Origin: Phellopilus nigrolimitatus
Lineage: Eukaryota; Basidiomycota; Agaricomycetes; Hymenochaetales; Hymenochaetaceae
Assembly: GCA_021029095.1 (NCBI GenBank)
Contig: JAJOHG010000109.1
Location: forward strand, 1-64,000
Reading direction: 5' to 3'
Length of the DNA stretch: 64,000 nt
The stretch's first letter is position 1. Each line of letters starts with the position of its first letter. The notes under the pieces were generated by a model. The model had not been told where the DNA came from, did not search any database, and worked only from the letters and a program-made list of their open reading frames with translations. Shown one piece after another: positions 21,898-33,700 of the stretch. Made by a program: the position numbers and the translations under genes.

Positions 21898-23395
21898 CTG
21901 TGCTTTTCATATATAATGACAGTTTCGAATGAAACGAATGAAGTTTGGCCCCTGAGACCCCGAAAACCCCTGTCCTAATTAGGCTGCCGCGTCGTGCCAG
22001 TGCATACAGCGCGTCTCGACGCGTCGCATTTCGTCCCACCGCCGCCATTGCTTTCAACGACGCAACCTCGCTACGTGTAACCTGACCTGCTTTTCTGTAA
22101 CTACTACTCCTTATCAAATATACTCTGTGTCGCGCCGAGGCACCGTTGCTGCTGGATTGCCACCATTCCTCAACTGTGGCCCTATGCCCAACAAATGGAT
22201 GCCGTCTCGCACTCTGGCCAGCACATTGAGATTGTGCACTCATGGAACAAGCTGCGCGACACGGGATTTCAGCTCGATGCGCACAATTAGAATCCGATTA
22301 TCCTAACCCCACCGACGTCCCTGTTGCGCGCACGCCCCGCAACGCACCTGCACGCCGCGCTCTCCATCCAGTGCGCCTTCCGCACACACCTCGCCCTGCG
22401 CGCCATCGTGACGTTCCCCACGTCCCTGCACGTCACGCGTGCGGCGAGGGTGCCGAGGAAGGCCGCGCGCGTGACAGACTTTTGGGCAGGCGTTCGAGCG
22501 CGCCTGGGTACGCTTTACACACTTCCAGCGTGCAGGAACTTGTCGGCCATATCTACAGAGGCAGCTTTGGCAGCGGCAGCTCGTGCGATGGCTTTCCAAT
22601 GCAGTTCTGGTCAAGCAGGGGTGGGCATATTTATCCCCGTCATCTTGCGCGCCGAGAAACTCCAGGTGAGCTCCATGACCGGTATCCTTGTCCATATCGA
22701 CGATCGAGTATCTGCCGAGCCGAAAGTCAGAGCTGAAATTGACAAACGGGACATCGGCTTTTTTTTGACGCAGCCCGCTAACAGTCTGAACGCAAATGCG
22801 GATGGTCGGCCATATATCACGACTGTCATGGAGTTGGGCGTGCAGCCTTTTTATTGACACAAGCCGAACATGAAGCAAAGAGCATCATGTCTAGGGCAGC
22901 CCCGCATTTTCCACTACAGGGAACAGCACGACTGCCATGACTGTCGCGACAAGCTCGAGGCGCCCTGCAACGGTAGCGCATGTGCGATGCTCTATTTTCG
23001 CAATCGGCTGTTCGCCGTCGGTGTACAATGTAGTAGTTAGCAAAAATGTATACACGACACTACTGTCGTCTCGCCATATCTTGCAAGAACATTCGCGGCA
23101 AACATCGACTTCGTCTTGATTTATAAAAATGATAGTATAGCGGTAAGTTACAGAAAGGAGAGAAACAAGATATATTTGATAAGGAGTAGTAGTTACAGAA
23201 AAGCAGGTCAGGTTACACGTAGCGAGGTTGCGTCGTTGAAAGCAATGGCGGCGGTGGGACGAAATGCGACGCGTCGAGACGCGCTGTATGCACTGGCACG
23301 ACGCGGCAGCCTAATTAGGACAGGGGTTTGCGGGGTCTCAGGGGCCAAACTTCATTCGTTTCATTCGAAACTGTCATTATATATGAAAAGCACAG
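21898..23395. mobile_element. 1.5 kb TA-flanked TIR element
   Basis: TIRs of about 225 bp (21898-22122 and 23171-23395) begin CTGTGCTTTTCATATATAAT and are nearly identical. TA occurs on both sides (21896-21897, 23396-23397). Removing the element and one TA restores GAT GCT TTA AAA GCT TGG, coding DALKAW, the family X sequence DALQAW. The TA duplication suggests a Tc1/mariner-type insertion, though these TIRs are longer than usual. The 1 kb interior is GC-rich, coding-like and fragmentary; no transposase is seen. Confidence 0.88.
22142..23170 (+). other. Coding-like cargo of the TA element, unidentified
   Basis: Plus-strand stretches look like gene debris: about 22165-22265 reads QQMDAVSHSGQHIEIVHSWN, and 22600-22860 reads IGFFLTQPANSLNANADGRP with a GILVHIDD segment and ends TTVMELGVQPFY. 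The last part weakly resembles the C-terminal module of family X (DVFLIQPTQT..CTIELGIQE in copy A), which could mean a captured X relative. No known domain is certain. Confidence 0.35.
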
Positions 23396-24367
23396 TAAAA
23401 GCTTGGGTAACATTTTGCGTGTACTCGGCCATAAAGCCTATACTTTTCGTTCTCCAGTCGCGGACTCTAAAAGATGTGGAAGAAGCTATCCGTCAGATGG
23501 AAATTCATGGTCAGTTTGACAATGCATATTTATTAGAAAAGCCACTAACCGAATTATTTTGTGGCAGAACCCGAAATCGCTGAAGTCTGGAATAAACTAA
23601 CAGAGGAAAATACCCCGGCAACGAAATCTGTTTTTTCTCGAATTCGCGACTTTGTCAGATGTTTGTCAAATACGACCCCCGCGGATTCTGACAGCTATCA
23701 TCTTCTGCAGAAAATATATCAGCAAATGCTTTACTGCCAATTTCCTTATGAAAAATAGCGGGAGCGTACACAGACAGAGGATCACCGGCGATTGTTTTGT
23801 ACTGGAGAGCATTGTTGCACACTTACGATCGAACACTCGATTCCTTCAGCACAGCCTTCAAGCAGACCCAGGATGTTCTTTGCAAAGGACTCCTTGAAGT
23901 AATCGCTTTAGCCAAGGGAAGTCCCCCGCATTCGTTTCTTGACAGCATTCTCGTCCAAGAGGGGAGAAACAAAATAATCTAAGAAGTATCTCGGGTAGCA
24001 AAAAGCGTTGTAACAGGTTGTTTTGGGGCAAATCTCGAAGTCTTCTTTTGTCGAGCCCGGGAGGCTGTATGACAGCGAATCGATGGTGCTCGACGGTCAG
24101 GATCATAAAGCAGAAGCCGTTGCTATCAAATGCACCGTAGATTTGGGATTGCACGAGGTCGTGCCAAGGGCTGCGGGCTTGGAGACAGAAAAGGTGACTA
24201 AGTACGTAAGTGACATTGTCATGTTTCCATATTTGAATTTTATGTAATACAATCTCCGCCCGGTACATCTGTATAAGGCAGGCGTCATGAGAATGAGGAT
24301 ACATGCACGGACAACTAGTATATAACCTGGAAAGAAACAAAAACTCAGGTTCTGTCCAATACTCAAT

Positions 24368-26906
24368 TTAATCTGGGTAAACAATTGTGACGGGCCCACT
24401 AAAAGAGACGAGCCAATGAGTATCATAAAGGAGTGTGACTTGTCAGAAGAACTTACTATTTTGTTTCACCCTAGAAACATGAATCAATAATCGCCTATAG
24501 AAAAACAAAAGAAAGAACACACATTTGCCTCCCATTTGATTCTAGCCTCGAGCTCAGTTGTGCCAAACTTCAGCTCTATTTCGAACTTTGCCTTCCAGAA
24601 CGCCCTCGGCACCCTCTGGCTAAGAAATTCGAGCATAGAAGCGTTCCGAGACGACTCGGTGCACAATTCAGACAGATCAGCCTCTAACTTGCACAGAGTT
24701 CGGAACTTATCTGTCAGAGCCAACGCTGGATATGTTAGCTGTCTTGATGTGAAGTCATGGAAGGGGCTTACGCTTGTTTTCTTTATACCACCTTGGAAGA
24801 GGCAGATCACCATCGTAAACAAGAATTTCGGTTGCAAATTGCGTCGCACTCGACTTAAGAAAGAACTCTTTGAAGTAGGACTCTTTGAAAGCTTTTGCCT
24901 CTTCAATTGGTGTCCCCTAAAAATCGCATAATAGGCGCCAAGAAGTTTAGTATTATGCCGAGCTCGTGCAGAAAGGCATGCGGCACTCACCTTCGCAACA
25001 ATGCAATCGAACACCGGGCCGATATACGCACCTTCTGTCCCTGTTTGAAGAAGATCTGACCGCTCCCGGTGGTCAGGAAGGAGGGGATTGTAGGGAATAA
25101 GACAGGTAGTCCCATAGGATGCTGGGCAAACTCTTGAAGTAACCAAATGGTCCAGAAAATGCAAGACAGCTCCGTTAGCGACAGCTTTCGCTCTATTCTC
25201 ATTCATCAACTTTCCTAAAGCCTCCAGCATAAAATCATTATGCTCACAAGTTTGTGTCTGGTCGCTGGATGCTAACACCCTCGGGCCCAAGACAACTGTC
25301 TAGTCTCTTTAAAAGATATGCGCTTGAGGCAAAACCGCCCACTAGCCAAACGGACTTCGAGTGTGTTAGAGTCAGACTGACAGAGATTATTTAAAGGGGT
25401 CACTAACCGTCTTGGCATTGTTTCTACGAGTTGCTGTTAGTTGTTTTCGAATAGAGTCGAGTGCCTCGGTAACCGATAATGAGAAGCACTCGGATAGCTC
25501 ATCACTAGTAAAAAAGAAGGCGAATTTCCACGTATTAGAATTTACGCAACGACAATTGCCAGATCCGCTCACCTGTCCAGACGAAGAAAGCCGCCTCGAA
25601 TACCAAGCTTGTCATCTTTTGCTCGCCGATCTCCGACTTTCATTAACCCGTAATTGACATCTCCGTCGAACTCCCTTTTCGTTTTCTTCTCGAACTCATC
25701 GGTGATAAATGCTTTCAATGTCTCCTCGTCATCATACTTGGAGTTTTTCAATTTTCCTGGAGTCAAGCAACCTTGAGCCATCTCATGGTTTTTATCGGAA
25801 TGAAAATATACTACTCTTTAATAGTTCGAGGCCAGCTTTATCCACGAATACGGACCCCGCGAACCGACCTTTGAGTGGAAAAAACAATGAGTCATTCTAT
25901 TTGTTGATATAGTTCATTCAGCGAGCGAAGCTCACAATCGGCCGGCGCGCATTCCTTGAGTTCCAGGGGAGAAGTCCTGGTTACTTCGTAACTGCACATG
26001 TCTAATGTACCGCCTCCGGCATCTGCAACAACGAATTTAAAGCCAGCCTGCACCAGATGAATCAGGCATGCAATCACTGAATTCCAAATTGTCCATATAG
26101 AACTCCTACCTCGAGATTGGCGGGCCCGAGTCCACCTGAAAGACAAGCCAATGCGCTCGCTTCTCCTTCAGTAACAAACTTAACCCGATTGCGATCTTCT
26201 GCGGTACCGAGAATCAGCCCGCCCAGGATTGCACTCTGACGATACCGTTGCTGCGACAGTCCGGTCCACCCATTAGGGTGACCCAGAACAAAAATGGCTC
26301 GATCCTTGACTTGGCGCCAAACGACATCTCCGTCAGTATGAGCAGTTTGGATAAAGTTGATGGTCTCGGCGAGTAGGTAGCGCAGAAAATCGCCCATGAC
26401 CTGCTCAGCGGACCTCCCATTGGGTAGTTCTCCGATCTCTAGCCCATTTGTCTGTAAGTGCATTGTGTTCGGGCGAAGGTGCATTTTGAAACTGGAGAGA
26501 GACGATCTAATATAGGTGGAAGGTATAAAGACTTGCACTCACTGTTGAGATTTGAACCAGCCATAGTAATCCGCGTCGCTTACGACAGAATCTATGACCG
26601 TAGAGGCGCCGATAGCTTTGATGGTAAGATCATCGTCGTAATATATTATTGATGGAATCTTTCCCGCCCCCACACTTTGACCTGAAAACCTTCAACAAGA
26701 CATTTGACATCAGCCGTAATACACACACATGTAGAGCGGAATGAAACAAACCTCGTCACAGGCTGCACCTCTGGGACTTCCCCAGGACGCAATACAGCGT
26801 AGGAGACGCCGCTGAACGTTGTTCCGACGTCGATACCAATCACGATGCCTATTTGACTACCGTTGTACGGCTGACGCCGCAGCAGACGGATGCTTGCTGA
26901 AGTCAT
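24368..26906 (-). CDS. HSPA12-like Hsp70 ATPase, copy C (intact)
   Basis: The start at 26906 gives MTSASIRLLRRQPYNGSQIG, then phosphate-1 motif GIDVGTTFSGVSYAVLRPGE. Exon 2 (about 26540-26690) reads GKIPSIIYYDDDLTIKAIG. Exon 3 (26074-26490) has MGDFLRYLLAETINF, FVLGHPNGWTGLSQQRYR and FVTEGEASALACLSGGLGP. Phosphate-2 motif VADAGGGTLDMCSYEV lies at about 25990-26045, and the adenosine motif WLVGGFASSAYLLKRL at about 25290-25350. Then come NENRAKAVANGAVLHFLDHL, GPVFDCIVAKV and FEIELKFGTTELEARIKWEA. The last small exons end GPVTIVYPD, stop at 24368-24370. About ten exons with short introns. This branch keeps the ATPase fold but lacks a recognisable Hsp70 substrate-binding domain. Expected cytosolic; client or partner unknown. 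Divergent from X gene C. Confidence 0.87.
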
Positions 26907-27274
26907 GACAAGATGGAAAGGGTGCTGGCTGGTCAGTCGACGGTTCGTATGTGATGTCGCTTTTAAGCCGGAAGTTCAACACATCCCCTTCGAAAACCTA
27001 ATACACTGCGGCTTCCTCCACGAGGCCGAAGGGCAGGACTGCAACAATATGAGTTTCATGCGTGAAAGGCGTGGTCCATAAATCAAAGCGCAGTGACAGC
27101 CTCGCTTTCAATGTCCGAAGAGCAATCATGGGCTCAGCCTTGTAAGGCTCCGCGTTCGACAAGTGCTCTTCACGAATTCCCCCAGCAAATCCAAGGTAGC
27201 GTACTTCATCGTCTTCACAGACAGCGCAATAACATCGGTACTCATTCTTGTTGTTTTGAAAGCATTCAACAGAG
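26907..27274. promoter_or_regulatory. Divergent promoter of pair C with conserved peptide
   Basis: About 370 bp between two start codons facing apart. On the minus strand an ATG-started frame (about 27290 to 26998) reads MTFSQRVLSDDISVECFQNN, a Cys-containing stretch YRCYCAVCEDDEV, then GGIREEHLSNAEPYKAEP and FDLWTTPFTHET, stopping at 26998. The same peptide core recurs in pairs B, D and E, so this is either a small extra gene overlapping the 5' end of X or an upstream leader of the HSPA12-like transcript. Confidence 0.5.
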
Positions 27275-29690
27275 ATGTCATCTGACAAGACCCGTTGCGA
27301 GAAAGTCATAGCGAGAATAGCAAAGTATGCGCTGATTCTCGTGCGCTGGTCATGGGCTGCCTTTAAGTGGCTGTGGTTCATGCTAACGTGCTGTTGCTTT
27401 CGGAGAGACAAAAAAGACAAGAAAAGCGATCGTGGGTCGACTCGAGCCAACTCCCCCGAGTCAGACGAGCACAACGACCTGGAGTCGCGACTTGTTTTTC
27501 CAAAGACAGGAAAAAAGAGTGCGGGCTGGGATTCTAGAGAGATCACAGAGAGCCAACGATCTAACGTGAGTAGATCACAGAACAGACCGGATACGTTGAA
27601 GCTTCTTTGCTTCAAGTAACTCACACGACACATGTAGGATACCATCGAGCCTGAGGGGCATCAGGTGGAAGTGGCCGGAAACGGAGCAGAAGGGTCGTTT
27701 TGCAACATCCCGCTGACCCAAAACGGTTTCCTTCCTCGCACAGAAGACGTGTTGGCAGAAGGACCTGGCGTCAAAGGAAGTCTTGACGGCAATTCGGCGA
27801 GGAAGGATGGCGTCGCGCTTTTTCCCGAAGAAGGCTCCTCGGTAGCGGATAAGCCTAATATCGAGAGGAACCTCGAAGCCCGCTCAGAGAGGAAGGACGG
27901 CACTCCTCTCCACGGAGAACCAAGCGGTGAAGGGCAACTTCGTATCGATCCTGAAATCGGGGCCCAGACCACCGGGATTCCCCTTTCGCCAGAAGTGAAA
28001 GGGTATGACACCAAGGAGCGTCTAGACAACTGTACGGCAGGATCATCCATTGATAGTGCTGGGATGAAAACGGTTCAACAGCTGCTCACATCGACTTCGA
28101 ATGACTTCTTGCCGCTCAGCCAAACCCAAGAAGCTAGTGATACACGAGGAAATCTGGAGCGTAGCACGCCGCAATTGAATATCCGCAAACCTCCTAGCGA
28201 AGGGATTGACCGACCACAAGGCAAAGGGTCGAGAAAGAGGCGCGCAGATACTCTCGACGACGGCAGAGAAGCAGACTCTTCGGTGTTAGAAAGGAGGCCT
28301 TCACGACGCCAGAGAAGCCAGGCCCATGGACGCGGCGGGAAGCGAGCCACATTGGATCCTGAAAATCCAAAGGAAGAAAGCGCTTATGCGGGTGCCCAAG
28401 ATAAAGCAGAAAAAGCACAGCGCTACGGCGGAAGCGAAAAAACGCCGACAACAATCTCTTTAGCGGAGCCAGCCAGCCAGCCGCGCTCCACGGAGGAAGA
28501 GATCTCCCGCAGATTTTTCCTCGACAGAGCGGACAAGTGTTCTGAGAAAGAGGTCGTCGACTTATGCGTGGCGCTAAATGGGCGTATAGAAACGCTCGTG
28601 CTCAACGTGCTAGACGAATGGGATAAGGTACCAATTAAGGTAGCGGGGGGGAAGGACGCCATTAACTTTGACATGCCAACCACCATCGTGGCGGGAAGGG
28701 ATACCCTACTCGAGATAAACATCGCAAACTTGGTGAGGAAAGCGCTGGGAAACGAACTTTACAGATCGATTATAGGACTCAAACCAGAAGACTCGGAGCT
28801 GGAGGCTTACGTTCATGACGCCTTGCAAGTCTGGGCAACCTTTTGCATCCACTTGGCCATAAAACCTCTCCTTTTTGGATTCAAGGTGCGAACTATTAGT
28901 GAAGTAGAAGAGGCGTTCCGCCAGATGGTAGACCATGGTCAGTTTATATATATATATTAAAAGACTTTCACTGACTTGGAAAAACTACCCCCTAACAGGA
29001 AGTGACAACGCCAGACTTTGGAGGAAACTGAGGGAAGACAATATGCCGCTGACGACGGCTCGCGACTCTCAAGTTAGGGATTTCGTTACAGACATTTCCT
29101 CTCTGTCCAATTCGACTTTTGGAGATTTCGATGAATATTGTCTTCTAGAAGAGACATATCAACAGATTCTTGGGTGCCGTGAGTTTTTACTGCTAAGATC
29201 TTTATAATAGGAAGTGACCGGAGTGCACACAGACAACGGATCACAGGCAATTGCTTTGCACTGGAGAGCGTTGTTGCATAGCTACGATCGAAGACTCGGG
29301 TCTTTCAGCGAAGTTTTCAAGCAGACCACAGAAGTTCTCTGCAAAGGACTTCTTGAGGTATTCACGCTGGCGGGGAAGGTTCCGCCACCTTCGTTGGTAG
29401 ACGACGTTCGCGTCCTGGCGACGAACAATAGAGTAATCGAGCACGCATCGCAGTTGGCAGAAATGGTCAAAACAGGCTTCTTTTCGGTAAATCTCGAGGT
29501 CTTCGTCGCCGATCCTGGAAGTCTGTACGACAACGAATCGATGCTGCTCGACGATCAGGAGCCTAATGCAGGAGAAGCTGCTATCGTGAAATGCACGACA
29601 GGCCTCGGGCTACGCGAGATTGTGCCGGTGATTCCGGGCTTGGAGACGGAGACAAAGCGAGTGCTGTTGAAGTCCAAAGTTCTACTGTAG
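27275..29690 (+). CDS. Family X protein, copy C (intact, unknown function)
   Basis: Not recognised. Exon 1 (27275-27589) has a hydrophobic segment (IAKYALILVRWSWAAFKWLW and FMLTCC), then a very basic stretch (FRRDKKDKKSDRG) and the family motif RANSPESDE. The intron (GTGAGT..TGTAG) ends near 27637. Exon 2 begins DTIEPEGHQ and has a long variable, charged segment of about 270 residues with two near-repeats around ARKDG and SERKDG, plus basic clusters KRRAD and RRPSRRQR. The conserved core follows: RRFFLDRADKCSEKEVVDLC, RIETLVLNVLDEWDKV, DALQVWATFCIHLAIKPLLF. An intron at about 28937-28998 leads to ARLWRKLREDNMPLTTARDS and DEYCLLEETYQQILGC. After another intron near 29180-29214 come HWRALLHSYDRRLGSF, LLEVFTLAGKVPPPSLVDDV, NLEVFVADPGSLYDNESMLL, GLGLREIVPV and RVLLKSKVLL. 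Probably a membrane-anchored helical protein. Confidence 0.8.
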
Positions 29691-30719
29691 ACGTCCGTAT
29701 GCTCTGATACTTCTATTTAGTTAGCGTCTTGACATAACCACACGACAGCTATCTGTATGTACTTAATAGTGTTGTAAGTCTGTGTTTTGTGGATGCTTCG
29801 TATTGTGTAAATTGCTGTAATCTAGTTGCAATATTGGACTTCTTGAATGACAAAAAGCTTGGTTTCGGGAAGTTGAAGCAGGCAAGCCACGAAGAGCTAA
29901 GGAGAGAAAACAAATAGATGAAACGCATGTCGCGAACATTGACACTAGTACTGGCAGGACTTTGGCACGGCGTGATGCGTGTGACAGGGACAATATGTAT
30001 CAACGTCGTTGGTAGCCGAGCGACATCCTCTCGCCGTCTTCATGCGACGACCACTACAGTATACGACACCTCCTTTAGACACCCAATCGATTATTGCCCT
30101 CCTCTAACACATATGACTACTTTTTGTTGAAACAAATTCATAGAATGAATGCAAGCTATTCCAGGAGCATTCTGTGAAATTCTTGGGACATTTCGTTCAC
30201 AGGATCAATTAAGATAAAAGTTTCACGGAAACAAGGCTTTTGTCACGTCCGCAGGTCCTTTAGACACCTGTGACACCGTTACAGATGGCGCGTCAAGAGG
30301 TGGATTTCACTGGCGACGCGCGTCGGAAGATCTTGTCAGGGTCACACTCAGACGCAAAATCACCAGTTTCTAGTATAACCTGCTCTGTATTTTCCACTGA
30401 TATCTCAACTTAAAAGAATAAAATGAAGTGCTTCCTATGCTGCATATTTCCATGCAGTTTGTAGGACACTTGGTGATTTCAAATAATTTATAATCATAGT
30501 TTTTGATTGCATTATGTTGAAGATATGCTAATTTTTGTACATATTCTGCTCTCAAGAATGAATCAAAGAATATTTTCTTTTCAAAATATATACAGGGGTA
30601 GAACACGCTTGACTGAATATGTGTATCAAATTTCAGGCAGAAAGATTGAGAATTAAGAGAGAAGATGTGGGGTGTCTAAAGGACTATCGGTGTCTAAAGG
30701 AGGTGTCGTATACTGTATC
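29691..30719. other. Intergenic region with MITE
   Basis: It separates X gene C from the Ser/Pro-rich gene. The first 360 bp contain no supported gene; the rest is the TA-flanked MITE. Confidence 0.6.
30057..30715. mobile_element. TA-flanked pogo/Tc1-like MITE at a start codon
   Basis: The left end CAGTATACGACACCTCC continues TTTAGACACC; the right end is its complement, giving about 27 bp of perfect TIR. TA flanks both ends (30055-30056 and 30716-30717). The CCTTTAGACACC unit recurs inside (about 30254 and 30668-30685). No coding capacity. The right end lies 4 bp before the ATG at 30720, so the MITE now forms the immediate 5' leader or promoter of the next gene. Confidence 0.85.
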
Positions 30720-33700
30720 ATGGCCAGCGTAGAGAACTCTGCCCTCGGTGCCTCCGCAGGGCCTGCCCGTGTCTTCGTTAAGAGCAGCTCTTCCGCCCCC
30801 GTCTCCAGTGGTCATCTTAGTGATGGCGGCCGCTCCCTAACCCGACGTTCTCGCGTCCGTCGCCAGAGTTCGTGCCGCGACTCGTCCTCGTCCGATCTTT
30901 TCTCTACTTCCGACGATATTTCAAGCGGTCAACTTTTCGTGAAAATCCCCCCCTCAGACATGCACGCGGGCTCATCCCCCCGAAGTGCCGGAATACCGGA
31001 TGTCAGTATTTTGGATGTCATCGAAGATGAATGCCGTGCTCATTTTCTGTTATCGAAATAGTCTGGTGCCCCACCCTTGCCACAGCGCTCACCACGTCGA
31101 CTCCAGCCGCCCCCAAACCTCAATGTTGTACAAGCAGACCCAGAGACGCCGTGGACGACGCGTCCGCGTACACTCAGTAACGGTGCGACCACGTCGCATC
31201 CTGTTCTAGATGAGGGACAAGGCATGGAAACACGTTCAGAAAATGGTCAGTTCAGACGGGGTCAGCGGGTGAGTAAACATCTTTTCGAGTCTGTGACGCT
31301 ATCTCAAGGCTTGCGAAACATTAGCCTAGGGTCTTGAGTGTGCCTAAACGTGCATTTCGCAATGGTTCGCTGTCCGACTCATCAGAACAGCCCAGTCCTT
31401 TGACACCATCTGCCTTTCACGACATTCCTCCTATGCCTGTGTTTGCTCGTAATCGCCGCTTTCGCCACCAGCCCTGCGACTCCGGTGTCACACAACAGTC
31501 GACGACATCGAGTTCTCTTTATCCCAAGTCGACTTCAACTGACGACTCTTATTCGTCCCCTCCCTCTCTCCCTTCAAATGATATGGATGATCGCCTCATC
31601 GTTGCAGTTGACCCTGATGACAATCCGCACGTCCATGAGCTTTCTGAAATGGACGCAGATGACGTGTCCTATCGACTGCGATTGCTGATGCAGAACAACT
31701 ACTATCTTCCTCCTGCTCATTCCAAACCTTTCAGCGAGTACTCCTCTTCGACTGCGAAAAAATCCCCCCTTAAGTCTCCATCGCCAACTTTTCTTGACAT
31801 TTTCAAGGTTGGGAAAAAGAAGAGCTCTTCTCCAGTCCAGAAGGCAGCGAAGTCGCCCACGGCACCTATTTTGAGAACGACCTCGGACTCGTCGACTTTG
31901 TCTGGCTTGATTCGTTCTCCGCAGACGCGTTCTGGTCAGCAGGATTCGCACACTACGACGATGGCTCCTCAGTCACGTCAAGAGGCGAAGAAAGGGCGTG
32001 TCGTGGTTGTGCGCGAACGCATGGAAGACATCGATACTATTGCTAAACAGGTAGAACAGGATCTCAAAATACGCGAGGCGGAACGTCGGCGGAATGTCAG
32101 CGAGTCCTCGCCTTCTGAAGGGTTATCTGACAATCTTGTGGACCCGACCGACTCTGTCGATCTGCCTCCGGTTACCGCGAACGGTTTCTTCGGTCCTCAG
32201 GCGTCTATGTTGAATGGAATGGGTGTTGAAGCGTCTTTGGGCGCAGCAATGATGGCTGATCGACTTCCGCCTTCAAGTCCTGGTATCTGGTCTATTGATA
32301 CTGAGGACGAAGCTTGGCGAAAAGCTCTCCTGCATGCAGCCGTCAACCATTCTTTAAACAATTCACCTGCTGCGACACCCGTCCGCTCACGTTCGGACTC
32401 TAGTCCCTTTCTTGCCCTTGATGATTCCGCATCTCCCTCGCTCCCTTCCCCTCTCGCCTATACACCTTTCGCTCGATCGCCTACTGCAAGCGCTCCGTTC
32501 GCGTGTCCAATCATTGCGGAAGGTAGCGAAGGCGCTCCAATAGGGGAGGAGCTCAATATGAAAGATAGTAGTCTTTTTGAGAATTCCGAAAATCTTGAGC
32601 TAGGACGGCGTATCCTAACTCGTGCACTCGATGGGGAAAATATAGACGGTAGTGCTGCTCCACCGTCCTTGGCACACGGGATTCTGGATAAGCCAGTCTT
32701 GGAAGTTAATCCCCAGGCGTCTGACAGCAAAGAGCAAGATCAGACTTCATCCGTAGCGATGGAGGCCAACTACGAGCTCGCACGTGCGGAGACGCCCACG
32801 TTACTGACGACGCCTCTTTTACCTGCGCCTCGACGCCCTCTCGCAACGCCAGTGCATCAACCTGTCGAAGCTCAGATTGATCACGGTGGCGAAGGGCCGT
32901 TCGTGGACGAGACGGATCATTCACAAGTAGCCCAAGACATACCATTGAGGCTATCCGATGAATATGAGACTCATGTGGGGTTAAGCGGCGCATTCGGAGA
33001 GCTAGCTCCACCAGGATCGCAGTACTACCCTGCGACACTGTCGGCTGTTAAGGAACAGTTTGCTGTTTCAGTCTCAGCTTCAGAGAGTACGACAAGCGGC
33101 TCGCATTACTCGGATGACGAAGAAGAAAGTACTTTCCACACCCCTAGAGAGCATACGCTGGCGTCGACATTCGCTGCTTCTCGACCTTCCCTTTCTGCCT
33201 CTCTTCCTCGAGCATCCTCCGAATACTCTCAGCCCTCTGCTTCGCCAACGACATCCACATTTCGCGATGCCTTCGATCATAGCCCATATCTTGGCACCTC
33301 GCCTACGCAATCCGTCGCCAATACTCTCGGAGGTGGCGAATCGCGTGCTTCGTCGCGTACCTCGGAGCATGATGACCTACGATATGCACCTGTTTCTCCG
33401 CCACCACGTGTATCGTCATCACTTGCCCATATCGTTCTCCATCCTCCCCCACGTGTTCAGAGTGCTAACGCTGCTCTTCATGCTCGTGCACAAGTTGGCA
33501 GTATCTCAGAACACGTACCAGGATTTGACGCAGATGATGAGGAACGTCGTGTGCCGACGGGCGGGGTTTACTCGTCAATGCCCTTGGATACTCTGATGGT
33601 TCAAGGACTGCGTGACCCAAGCATGCGCTCAAACTCGTACCCGGCCTCGCCGATTTCGTTTTTCGATGCGGTTGAGATGCAGAGCCGTGAGGAGGAAGAG

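Larger units (their letters stand above)
20895..24247 (+). pseudogene. Family X protein, copy B, split and with stops
   Basis: The start at 20895 gives MFTLNRTLSLVRWAWVALRS followed by RRLF-like basic residues and the family motif RANSSDSD: a short hydrophobic anchor, then a charged tail. Exon 2 contains LRLIFLDKANKCSEREVVDL and IESLILNVQDKWHKVQDEA (21540-21720). A nonsense codon falls at about 21859 (LMM-stop-DPDFDAVVQDAL). Directly after DAL a 1.5 kb TA-flanked element interrupts the gene; coding resumes at 23398 with KAWVTFCVYSAIKP. Later blocks are EIAEVWNKLTEENTPATKS, ALLHTYDRTLDSFSTAFK, LLEVIALAKGSPPHSFLDSI, another stop near 23980 and a frameshifted C-terminus. Dead copy, head-to-head with HSPA12-like gene B. 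Confidence 0.8.
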
